Under the pieces are notes generated by a model. The model saw only the letters and a program-made list of their open reading frames with translations. It did not search any database and had not been told where the DNA came from. From the NCBI GenBank assembly GCA_964230215.1, contig CAXRGQ010000007.1, forward strand, positions 868,001 through 932,000: 64,000 bases of DNA, in the 5' to 3' direction. The DNA comes from JAUILH01 sp964230215 (GTDB taxonomy: Bacteria; Bacteroidota; Bacteroidia; Flavobacteriales_D; JAUILH01). Position 1 is the first letter of the stretch, and each line of letters starts with the position of its first letter. The translations under genes were made by a program, and so were the position numbers. This document shows, piece after piece, positions 8,757-17,059 of this stretch.

Positions 8757-10034
8757 ATGGAGAATACTATAGATAGTGAAGCATATTTAGACATGGACCT
8801 GTTGAGGTTTACAACAGCAGGGAGTGTTGACGACGGAAAATCAACTTTGATTGGTCGTTTATTGTATGATAGTAAATCCATTTTTGAGGATCAAATGGAG
8901 GCTATCGAAAGAGCAAGTACTGGAAAAGGAGAGGAGCAAGTGAATCTAGCGCTATTAACAGATGGATTGCGTGCTGAAAGAGAGCAAGGAATTACGATTG
9001 ATGTTGCATACAGATACTTTGCTACGCCTAACCGAAAGTTTATTATTGCCGATACACCGGGACATATTCAGTACACTAGAAACATGGTTACGGGTGCGTC
9101 AACTGCCAATCTTGCGATTATTTTGGTGGATGCGAGAAAAGGATTGGTTGAGCAAACATGTCGTCATGCGTTTATTGCTTCTTTACTACAAATTCCGCAC
9201 ATCATTTTCTGTGTGAATAAGATGGATTTAGTGGATTACAGCGAGGATAGATTCGAAGAAATTAAAGAAGAATTGGAGGCGTTTTCATCTAAGTTAGAAG
9301 TGAAAGATTTGCGCTTCATTCCAATTTCGGCCTTGAATGGAGATAATGTTGTAGATAGGTCTGAAAATATGAAATGGTATGAAGGCTCGACTTTATTATA
9401 CGAGCTGGAAAATGTACATATTTCTAGTGATCACAACCACGTTGACTGCAGATTTCCAGTACAATACGTAATTCGCCCACAAAGCGATCAATACCATGAT
9501 TATAGAGGCTATGCTGGTAGAATTGCTGGTGGTGTTTTCAAAAAGGGTGATGATGTAATGGTATTACCATCAGGCTTTACATCTAAGATTAAATCCATAG
9601 ACACTCTTGACGGCGAGCTTGAAGAAGCCTTCGCCCCAATGTCCGTTACAATGACGCTTGAAGATGAAATTGACATCAGTAGAGGGGACATGATAGTTCG
9701 TGAAAACAACTCACCAGACGTTGAGCAAAGTTTTGACGCAATGGTGTGTTGGATGAGTGATAGACCGCTAATGCCAAACGGAAAATATGCGGTTAAGCAT
9801 ACTTCAAAGGACGTGCGTTGTATTGTGAAGGATATCAAGTATAAAGTGGATATTAATACGCTGCACAGAATTGAAGATGACAAAAACATCCAAATGAATG
9901 ATATAGCCAGAGTTACTTTAAGAACAACGGCTCCGTTATTCTTCGATAAATACAATAGAAACCGCATCACAGGTAGTTTCATACTGATTGATGAATCTAC
10001 AAACGAAACTGTAGGTGCTGGGATGATTAATTAG
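8757..10034 (+). CDS. cysN: Sulfate adenylyltransferase subunit 1 (GTPase)
   Basis: CysN is the EF-Tu-like GTPase whose GTP hydrolysis drives APS synthesis by CysD. The start at ATG 8757 gives 425 residues and places the G1 motif GSVDDGKS at 22-29, close to the N-terminus as usual. DTPGH is at 99-103 and NKMD at 154-157. The two translation-factor-like beta domains follow. An in-frame start at 8682 would lie deep inside cysD and is rejected. There is no fused APS-kinase domain at the C-terminus, consistent with the separate cysC upstream. The stop overlaps the convergent gene by 8 bp. Confidence 0.96.
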   Translation: MENTIDSEAYLDMDLLRFTTAGSVDDGKSTLIGRLLYDSKSIFEDQMEAIERASTGKGEEQVNLALLTDGLRAEREQGITIDVAYRYFATPNRKFIIADTPGHIQYTRNMVTGASTANLAIILVDARKGLVEQTCRHAFIASLLQIPHIIFCVNKMDLVDYSEDRFEEIKEELEAFSSKLEVKDLRFIPISALNGDNVVDRSENMKWYEGSTLLYELENVHISSDHNHVDCRFPVQYVIRPQSDQYHDYRGYAGRIAGGVFKKGDDVMVLPSGFTSKIKSIDTLDGELEEAFAPMSVTMTLEDEIDISRGDMIVRENNSPDVEQSFDAMVCWMSDRPLMPNGKYAVKHTSKDVRCIVKDIKYKVDINTLHRIEDDKNIQMNDIARVTLRTTAPLFFDKYNRNRITGSFILIDESTNETVGAGMIN

Positions 10035-11856
10035 TGCTGTATTTTTGGTACTTCCTGTAATAGTTGTTTTTGCCGTAATGCTGAGCCATCTTAAAGATGT
10101 GTGCTCCCTGTTTGGTTGTTGGGTTTACATCATAGGCTTTATCAAAATAATACAACGCTGAGTCGATATTATCAGCATAGAAATGGCCATTCCCAATAAA
10201 ATTGAAGGTCTGCTCATGCTCTACTCCATCGCTGAGCATTTCACGTCCAACCTCTATTAATTTGGCGCTGTTTTTCTGTTCCATGTAGATAACGAACTCC
10301 TTGTATTTTGCAGTTGCCAGCATCATTTTTGGCTTTAAATCATAGGCCAATCTATAGTGATATATCGCGCTGTCGTATTGTTTGGAAGTGTGGTAAATAG
10401 CCCCCATACCATGATGAGCTTCACTAAATAAACTGTCTGTATTGAGTGCTTTTTTGAAATAGGGTTTTGCCATCTGTACATTTTTCAGTTTATCAAAGTA
10501 AACCCACCCCGCATTGTTGGCTGCCTCTTTATAGTCGGGATAAACAGCTAAACTCATGTCATAATGACGAATCATTTTTTCATATACGTCCTTAGTTTTG
10601 GCTACTTCATCGCTTATTTGCAATTCATGTGCATAAAGAAAGTTAGCTTTTGCCGATTTCTCGAGATGGGCAATATCTGCTTCATACAAACTCATTCTAC
10701 TATTCCAGTCACCAGATCGATTGATATTTAGGCCAATAAAGACAATTGTGAGTGGCAAAACCACCACCTGGACTATTTTCTTGGTACCAAATTTCTTGGC
10801 AAGCAATGCAAGGCCCCCGGCAGCTGCAATACAAAGTCCAAGTATTGGCACGAACACAAAACGCTCTCCCATTATTCCAACTAAAGGCTTAAGCATATTA
10901 GAGAAAGCGGCTCCTGTAGCGAAAAAGAAAACAAGCCCATAGCCAATAATATTCTTTTTATAGAATAGGTAGATTGAAAAAGCCACCAATACAAAACAAA
11001 CGATAAAGGCCAACACACCTGCGGTAGTGTCCCAGGGGGTAATACTCACTTGATCGTAGCCATAGTAGAAACGCAAGGGGTAAGGAATAATGAAGAGTGC
11101 AATATACTTTAGGAGGATATATGAACCGATAGGTATTTTTTCCAGCACATTTAAATCCATCGAATAAAGAGGGTTTTCAAAATAGTGGAAGGACCTGCTA
11201 TCCGCATTTCCTTTACCTAATGTGCCCCTTTTGATTAAGTTAAAAAGAATTCTAGGAATGTATGCTGCAATAATTTTTATCCCAGCTAGTTTTATTGGTC
11301 GCAGATATAGATCACTTAACACGGCAATAATTACAAATTGGAGGGCAGATAGCTTTGACATGAGTGCAAGACACATCAAAGCCGCAAAACCAAGCCATTG
11401 AAGGATAGATTTAAAGCTAAAGTCCTTTATTTGGATAAAGAGATTTACGGCTAGAAATCCGAACAATGATGCTAATAACTCATCCCTATTCTTTAGACTG
11501 AGGATTACTTCAGAATGTATAGGGTGTAGAACGAAAATGAGTAGAGCTGCATAAAGAATAAGTTTATTCTCCTCACCGAGCAGTCTTCTTAAGAAATGAT
11601 AAACCGCTAGGCAGACAAAAAAGTAGAGAATTAAATTAACTAAATGGCTTCCGGCAGCGCTTTCTCCAATTATTCGGTGTTCAAGGGCAAAGGAAATCAT
11701 CACAATAGGTCTATAATCATAGCCTTTACCATTCACCATGTAGTACTTCTCACTAAAAAGTGAAGCTATATCGCCCTCTTGTGTACGTTCATTAAGCACC
11801 AGATCGTCATCAAGTGAATATCCATTATCCAGTGACACTCCATAGGCAAGGAGCAC
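10027..11856 (-). CDS. GT-C type membrane glycosyltransferase-like protein with C-terminal TPRs; start uncertain
   Basis: A multi-spanning membrane protein of at least 609 residues. Early DDD residues (NGYSLDDDLVLNE) and HPIHSEVILSLKNRDELLAS in the first loops resemble the GT-C fold of TMTC/O-mannosyltransferase-like proteins. Eight to ten hydrophobic helices follow. The last 200 residues are tetratricopeptide repeats (GWVYFDK, FSEAHHGMGAIYHTSKQYDSAIYHY). This suggests transfer of sugar from a lipid carrier, but no substrate can be named. 11856 is a GTG that cuts into the first membrane helix. The frame continues open upstream with an N-terminal helix (FHWLLISLSVLLAYGV) as far as the terminator, with no ATG, GTG or TTG. 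A CTG at 11910 or an ATC at 11916 may be the real start. Confidence 0.7.
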   Translation of the reverse strand: MLLAYGVSLDNGYSLDDDLVLNERTQEGDIASLFSEKYYMVNGKGYDYRPIVMISFALEHRIIGESAAGSHLVNLILYFFVCLAVYHFLRRLLGEENKLILYAALLIFVLHPIHSEVILSLKNRDELLASLFGFLAVNLFIQIKDFSFKSILQWLGFAALMCLALMSKLSALQFVIIAVLSDLYLRPIKLAGIKIIAAYIPRILFNLIKRGTLGKGNADSRSFHYFENPLYSMDLNVLEKIPIGSYILLKYIALFIIPYPLRFYYGYDQVSITPWDTTAGVLAFIVCFVLVAFSIYLFYKKNIIGYGLVFFFATGAAFSNMLKPLVGIMGERFVFVPILGLCIAAAGGLALLAKKFGTKKIVQVVVLPLTIVFIGLNINRSGDWNSRMSLYEADIAHLEKSAKANFLYAHELQISDEVAKTKDVYEKMIRHYDMSLAVYPDYKEAANNAGWVYFDKLKNVQMAKPYFKKALNTDSLFSEAHHGMGAIYHTSKQYDSAIYHYRLAYDLKPKMMLATAKYKEFVIYMEQKNSAKLIEVGREMLSDGVEHEQTFNFIGNGHFYADNIDSALYYFDKAYDVNPTTKQGAHIFKMAQHYGKNNYYRKYQKYSTN

Positions 11857-11951
11857 TGATAAAGAAATTAACAGCCAATGAAATCGTTTATGCTTTAGTA
11901 GTGCTTCCAGTGAGATGCGTTTTGCACTTCTAAAATAGTAGAAAAAAACGC

Positions 11952-11976
11952 AAAAGCCACCCTAAAGGTGGCTTTT
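11952..11976 (-). terminator. Rho-independent terminator of the LRR gene
   Basis: A 10-bp stem (AAAAGCCACC / GGTGGCTTTT) with a 5-base loop, followed on the minus strand by GCG and seven Ts. It ends the leucine-rich-repeat transcript and separates it from the GT-C/TPR gene, which therefore needs its own start signals. Confidence 0.85.
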
Positions 11977-11997
11977 GTATAAACTATGAAACGTAAT

Positions 11998-13302
11998 TTA
12001 CTGTTTTACAAATTGCGCTCTTTTTATGCCGTCTTCGGTTAGTACCACAGCCACATACATTCCTGCTTCTAAGTTCGAAATTGAGAATTGATTGGTAGTT
12101 TCTGATTGCACCAACGAGCCGTTGATGTCGTATATTTTTACCGAGATGATGTCGCCGTCAATAGTGATTTGATCGGTGGCAGGGTTTGGAAATATTTCAA
12201 TCATTTTGTTATGGTATTCGGTAATTCCAACATTTGTAACTGCAATACATTCAGAAGTATCTGAGCATACTAGATTGTCAACAATACACGCGTAGTTGCC
12301 GTTGGATGTTGGTGTGAAACTTTGGTTGGTAGCGCCTGCAATAGGTTGGTTGCCATTGTCACAATCAATCCATTGATAGGCCATGGTGTTTAATTCTGCA
12401 GTTAAAGTTCCTCCGTTAACAAGTATAGTTGTATTCATATAACAGCAGTCCTCATCAAAAGAGGTTGTTGCGTCTATATCTGTCCAATTAGCTGAGCTGT
12501 AGGCTGCATCATCCACCTCTATACATGATAGATTGATATTGTCTGTCGCATCAAATATGGTGACGTTCGTATTGTTACCGTTGGTCATATATAGACTCGT
12601 CAAGTCGTTTTCATAACAAGACATAATAGTCAAGTTGGTATTCAGAGAAGCATCTAAGCTAACTATATTGTTGCCGTAGCATCTTAAATCTTCAAGTGCT
12701 GTATTTTGAGATATATCAAGAGTGCTGATATTATTAAACCCGCACCACAATATTTCCAAGTTGCCGTTTTGAGTGACATCCAGTGTCGAGATATCATTGT
12801 GACTGCACCAAAGTTTGGTAAGAGCTGGATTATTTGTAACGTCTATGGCAGTTAGTTGATTCTGATCGCACTCTAGGATGCTGAGCATTGCATTTTGAGA
12901 AACATCCAATGACGCTAAATCATTGAGTCTTGCAGTTAGAGTTGCAAGTGATACATTCTGTGAAACATCAAGACTAGTCAAATTATTTTGAGAGCAAATA
13001 AGCGTTGTTAAGGCTGTATTTTGGGTAATGTTTAAGCTTGTCAATTGATTTAATGTAACATCTAATTCCGTGAGATTAACGAAGGCTTCAATACCTGTTA
13101 AGTCAAGAATGTTTTGATTAATACATGTGATGTCTCCTGTGTAAGCAATGGCTTCACTTACCTGAATCTCAGTATCCATGTTGGTGTTTATACTAGAGTT
13201 TCCCACTAGATAGGCTTTAAATGCTGCATCTGGAATATTTACATTTTGTGCGCTAATGCCCAATGCGGAAAGCATGGTACAAGAAAGTAAAAGTTTTTTC
13301 AT
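11998..13302 (-). CDS. Type IX-secreted leucine-rich repeat protein
   Basis: 434 residues. The signal peptide is MKKLLLSCTMLSALGISAQ. About eight imperfect 21-residue repeats of the form LTSLDVSQNxxLxxLxCxxNx fill residues about 75-250, an internalin/bacterial LRR pattern. Residues about 285-350 look like an Ig-like domain containing YQWIDCDNG. The C-terminal 70 residues (FPNPATDQITIDG, VKIYDINGSLVQ, LEAGMYVAVV) are a typical type A sorting domain. That domain directs export through the type IX system and anchoring or release at the cell surface. The role is probably binding or adhesion; no ligand can be named. Confidence 0.88.
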   Translation of the reverse strand: MKKLLLSCTMLSALGISAQNVNIPDAAFKAYLVGNSSINTNMDTEIQVSEAIAYTGDITCINQNILDLTGIEAFVNLTELDVTLNQLTSLNITQNTALTTLICSQNNLTSLDVSQNVSLATLTARLNDLASLDVSQNAMLSILECDQNQLTAIDVTNNPALTKLWCSHNDISTLDVTQNGNLEILWCGFNNISTLDISQNTALEDLRCYGNNIVSLDASLNTNLTIMSCYENDLTSLYMTNGNNTNVTIFDATDNINLSCIEVDDAAYSSANWTDIDATTSFDEDCCYMNTTILVNGGTLTAELNTMAYQWIDCDNGNQPIAGATNQSFTPTSNGNYACIVDNLVCSDTSECIAVTNVGITEYHNKMIEIFPNPATDQITIDGDIISVKIYDINGSLVQSETTNQFSISNLEAGMYVAVVLTEDGIKRAQFVKQ

Positions 13303-13394
13303 AGAATATGTTTTAGTTTTCCGCTAATCTATTGGAACAATCCACCTTACAAAAATGGAGTTGATGAATAGAGGTATTGGATTAATGAAGAGGT

Positions 13395-16139
13395 CTATTT
13401 TAACTTATAAATGGTGCCGCATACATCATCTCCTTCTACGATTAGCTTTCCTCTTTTATTTGAAGTGCCTTCTTTGTAGTAGTAATATAAGTCACTAACA
13501 CAGCTGAGTTTCCATTCATCTCCGTTTTTTAATTCTTTAGATTGTCCATTAATTCCAATAAACTGGGTACTCCCCGATTCATTTTTAACTATCCATTTCC
13601 CGCTTTCCACTTGAGGTTTTGAGGATGATGATTTACTTGAGCTGCTGCTGGATGAGCTACTGCTTCTGGAACTTCCACTTGATCGTGAAACTGTTGATGC
13701 AACGTTTGCACCATTCCAATTAGATTTTAAATTTATATCAAACATCCAGAAGTACGAACCCCATCCCCCGCTGAATTGCTCTACAATCAAGTATTTATCG
13801 TCTTCGGGGAGATAAGAAAACTGTGTGATGTCATATTCCTGTCCAATTGTCGCTGTTGATTTCGTAGCAATTGGATCATGCCCGTCGTGGATACTAAACG
13901 TGGTTTCTATAAAGTCTAGCGAATGAAGCTCAAGAGAGTTATTATCAATATACAGAACTGTAGGTTGATCAGCATACATGGCGTTTCGGGGTATGCTATG
14001 GTCATATCTTACATCTGTACCGTGGCCAGAATAGATTGTTTTGTACTGCCAAAGGTCATATGAAATCCTCGCACAAATCAAGTAGCCTTCTCCCTTAGGA
14101 TTTTCAATAATTCTTGGCACATCAAAAGCTGAAAATCGAATCTTATCTTGATAGTTCATCTTTAAATTAGCCTCAGGCAATGTACTTCTTCCCCATTGAG
14201 AAGGGTCTACGGCCTTAATTACATGAGAGTGGAAATTATTTCCGGATGCATCTACCTTAGTAATTCCTATCTCAATCCTTTTATAGCTAATGGTGGTGTT
14301 ATCTAGATATTCTTTAATAATCTTAGATCTATATGCCATTACGAAATTACCTGCTCGGTCTTCAATTAAATCTGTAGAAGCATAGTTTTTGGCAAGATCG
14401 TAATTATGTTTCCACAGTACTTCAAGTTGATTTGTAGTCAACATTTTCTTGGCGTTAATTTTTAATAGGTATGTATGATATAGATCATTGGACATTTCGT
14501 CATATGAAATAGCAACATGGCCATCTGACGTAGTGATAATCTTTGGCATCTCGTATACTCTGCCATTATAAATATCTGACTCAACCAATTTGTCACTTTT
14601 ATAATCATAAACAAGCAACTTCAATCCGTAATATTGTGCATCTTTAGTGTTGGAAGTGGCAAGTATGGCACATTTACCATTCCCTAGGTCAACAATTTGC
14701 TTTGTTTGTAAGACCAAGTCTTTCTTTGATACCAATTCCACTTCATTACTCCCTTTTTTCTTAAATACATTAATGGATTGATAACCAAGCACAATATAGT
14801 TTCCATCAGACGTTATAATAGCATCATAATAATAGCTGTTCTCTACACCCAAATTGTTATTCATTAATTCAGACGTCAGTCTGCTACCTATAGAGATAGC
14901 TGCGTTCTTCTCATAAGTTGATTTTCTATTTACTTCAGTGGTTTTGTTGTATCCGCCAATTACAGACCAACCCGCTGGATGTCTAATTACCTTATTTGCT
15001 TTGTAGTATGTCGACACAGATTCGTTGTCACTAATGCTTTTCCAGTTACCAATTTCGCTAATAGATACGGAACTTTTGAATATTTGCAGCCCCACATTAG
15101 ACGTTTTAATTGGGGTATTGTTGTTTGCATTGGATGCTGTACTAGTGCTTTTATTTGCGGCTGCTTCCTTTTGTTTTTTTGCCAACTCTTTTGCTCTTTT
15201 TTCTGCGGCAATTCTTCTTTCTTCAGCGGCTTTTTGTTCAGCGATTATTTGTGGGTCCGGCACACATGATGCAGCTAATCGCACCTTGCCACTGATAGAA
15301 GAGTGATGACGACTAGATACTTCCACTAGTAGATGTTTATCATCCATTTTATCACAATACTTATGTACAGTATATCTTTTGTAATCGAGTGTTTTACCAT
15401 CATTTCCTGTCATATTCTCACCATCTGCACCAACAACATTGATTTTAAAATCGCTTCTATAGGCCTCACCGCCTTGTGATTTGGATTTAATTTGAGTCCC
15501 ATCTGCAAGTATGGCAGTGTATGCGATAACAAAATTAGATGAGCAATCAATTTTATTGTCACTGCTCACCAACTCAACTTTTATTTCTTTTAAATCCTTG
15601 CCTTGAATCGAATATTTTTCTCTATGTGCAGCTATCGCAGCTTTTCTGGCTTCTTCTCTGTCATCCACTAGTTGCTCCAGCCCTTCAAGGTAATCCGTTA
15701 TAATTTTTTTAACTTTTTTAGAACCACCTAGTTTAGTGCCAATCATATAATTCAACTCATCAACACGCGAACCCATAGTTGTGTAATGAGCTATTCCTGT
15801 CTCAGTTACATACAGATATTGATTTCTACCCGATTTAAACCCAAGTAATGGCCCTCCACTGCCACCCCAGAATTTTGGTGTGAACTCGTATGTTGAATTT
15901 TCAATCTTATATTTTATCATTGATATAAGGCCATCCTTGTCTTTTGTGATTTCAAGGTCAAGTTTACCTCCGCGCATGGTAAGCCCTCCATTCTCATCAT
16001 AAACAACAAATAACTGATATTTGCCTGAGTTCCAATTGGATGAAATAGTGGCTAATTCAATTTCACTCGATTGAGCATTTAACAAGAAACTTGAGAAAAC
16101 GAGAAGTAATAATGTAAAATACGATTTGATAAAAGTCAT
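13395..16139 (-). CDS. Large secreted protein of unknown function with poly-Ser linker
   Basis: 914 residues with a signal peptide ending at LLNAQ (about residue 23). I recognise no known family. There is a lysine/alanine/glutamate-rich, probably coiled segment at about 295-335 (an AEERRIAAEKRAKELAKKQK run). A long central region of repeated beta motifs follows that could be a propeller (WSVIGGYNKT, GNYIVLGYQS, GHVAISYDEM). A serine-rich linker sits at about 830-862, and a small C-terminal domain of about 70 residues contains two cysteines. No type IX sorting domain is visible. It lies between the response regulator and the LRR gene on the same strand, with gaps of about 90 bp. Confidence 0.8.
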   Translation of the reverse strand: MTFIKSYFTLLLLVFSSFLLNAQSSEIELATISSNWNSGKYQLFVVYDENGGLTMRGGKLDLEITKDKDGLISMIKYKIENSTYEFTPKFWGGSGGPLLGFKSGRNQYLYVTETGIAHYTTMGSRVDELNYMIGTKLGGSKKVKKIITDYLEGLEQLVDDREEARKAAIAAHREKYSIQGKDLKEIKVELVSSDNKIDCSSNFVIAYTAILADGTQIKSKSQGGEAYRSDFKINVVGADGENMTGNDGKTLDYKRYTVHKYCDKMDDKHLLVEVSSRHHSSISGKVRLAASCVPDPQIIAEQKAAEERRIAAEKRAKELAKKQKEAAANKSTSTASNANNNTPIKTSNVGLQIFKSSVSISEIGNWKSISDNESVSTYYKANKVIRHPAGWSVIGGYNKTTEVNRKSTYEKNAAISIGSRLTSELMNNNLGVENSYYYDAIITSDGNYIVLGYQSINVFKKKGSNEVELVSKKDLVLQTKQIVDLGNGKCAILATSNTKDAQYYGLKLLVYDYKSDKLVESDIYNGRVYEMPKIITTSDGHVAISYDEMSNDLYHTYLLKINAKKMLTTNQLEVLWKHNYDLAKNYASTDLIEDRAGNFVMAYRSKIIKEYLDNTTISYKRIEIGITKVDASGNNFHSHVIKAVDPSQWGRSTLPEANLKMNYQDKIRFSAFDVPRIIENPKGEGYLICARISYDLWQYKTIYSGHGTDVRYDHSIPRNAMYADQPTVLYIDNNSLELHSLDFIETTFSIHDGHDPIATKSTATIGQEYDITQFSYLPEDDKYLIVEQFSGGWGSYFWMFDINLKSNWNGANVASTVSRSSGSSRSSSSSSSSSSKSSSSKPQVESGKWIVKNESGSTQFIGINGQSKELKNGDEWKLSCVSDLYYYYKEGTSNKRGKLIVEGDDVCGTIYKLK

Positions 16140-16225
16140 TTTGTTATGATTTGCACAGTTTTAATGCAAAAAAGACCCTATAAAGCGTAGTATTAAAATG
16201 AAATTTACGAAGAGAGGATTTCGCT

Positions 16226-16990
16226 TTACAAAGACAAACTAACCCGTTCCTCAAAAGCTTCTTTGCATGCTTTAGACACCTTTGCTTGTATGTCATTGAG
16301 CATAATTAATTCGCCTTGTGAAGACATATATGATACAACATGATTCAAATTAATTATCCAAGAGCGGTGTGAACGCATTAAGCTAGAGTCCTCTGGCAAT
16401 TTTGACTCCATGTGCTTAATGTTTTTACTTACTAGTACAGTCGAATTGTCCGTTAAGTAAAGTTCAGTATAAGCTCCGTTGGCCTTCATTGCAACTAAGT
16501 CATCTAGCGGAATAATGTGCTTTTTAATTTGGCCGTCGGTTAGTTCCGAAACGACAATCTTATCCAGTTTTTTGTGCTTCATTAAGTCTAAGAGCACTTC
16601 ATAATTCTGCTGTGCTTCTTTTTGATTCAAACGAGTCACTAGTTTTTCTAGGGCCTCATTTAATCTTGATCGCTCTAATGGTTTTACTAAATAATCAACG
16701 GCGCTCAACTCAAATGCCTTGATTGCATAGTTATCATAGGCAGTAACAAAGATTATTTCGCACGGAATCTCTGGAAAAAATTTGCCTATTTCATACCCGG
16801 CATAATCGGGTATATTGATGTCCAAAAATGCTACATCAGGAGCGGATAGTTTGATTTCTGAAACTGCATCTGGTAGATTAGCGCAATAACGAATAGATGC
16901 TATCTCAATACCCGATCTACGGACAAGATTGCCAACAATTTCTCTTGCCGCTTCTTCATCATCAACTACCAAAACATCCAGTGCTTTCAT
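16226..16990 (-). CDS. LytTR-family response regulator
   Basis: 254 residues. The receiver domain (1-120) has the acidic pair at Asp10-Asp11, the phospho-acceptor Asp57 in FLDINIPD, and Lys103 in YLVKPLER. The C-terminal LytTR DNA-binding domain (about 150-250) contains RSHRSWIINLNHV. It is the cognate partner of the histidine kinase encoded 69 bp upstream on the same strand, so the pair forms a two-component system. Its targets are unknown; the neighbouring secreted protein and macroglobulin genes are candidates by position only. Confidence 0.93.
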   Translation of the reverse strand: MKALDVLVVDDEEAAREIVGNLVRRSGIEIASIRYCANLPDAVSEIKLSAPDVAFLDINIPDYAGYEIGKFFPEIPCEIIFVTAYDNYAIKAFELSAVDYLVKPLERSRLNEALEKLVTRLNQKEAQQNYEVLLDLMKHKKLDKIVVSELTDGQIKKHIIPLDDLVAMKANGAYTELYLTDNSTVLVSKNIKHMESKLPEDSSLMRSHRSWIINLNHVVSYMSSQGELIMLNDIQAKVSKACKEAFEERVSLSL

Positions 16991-17059
16991 AATACAAGTA
17001 TGCTACGAATATTTCTAATCTTGAATTAGGCTTTATGAGTATGCCGAATCAATTTACAA

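Noticed and set aside
9509..9982. A 157-codon open frame opposite cysN
   Set aside because: It lies wholly inside cysN on the other strand, with no recognisable motif.
12600..13100. Possible tandem DNA repeat in the LRR gene
   Set aside because: The periodicity is the 21-residue leucine-rich repeat at protein level; the DNA copies are too diverged for a tandem-repeat call.
13620..13690. Low-complexity run as a possible assembly artefact
   Set aside because: It is an in-frame poly-Ser linker with mixed serine codons, and the frame stays open on both sides.
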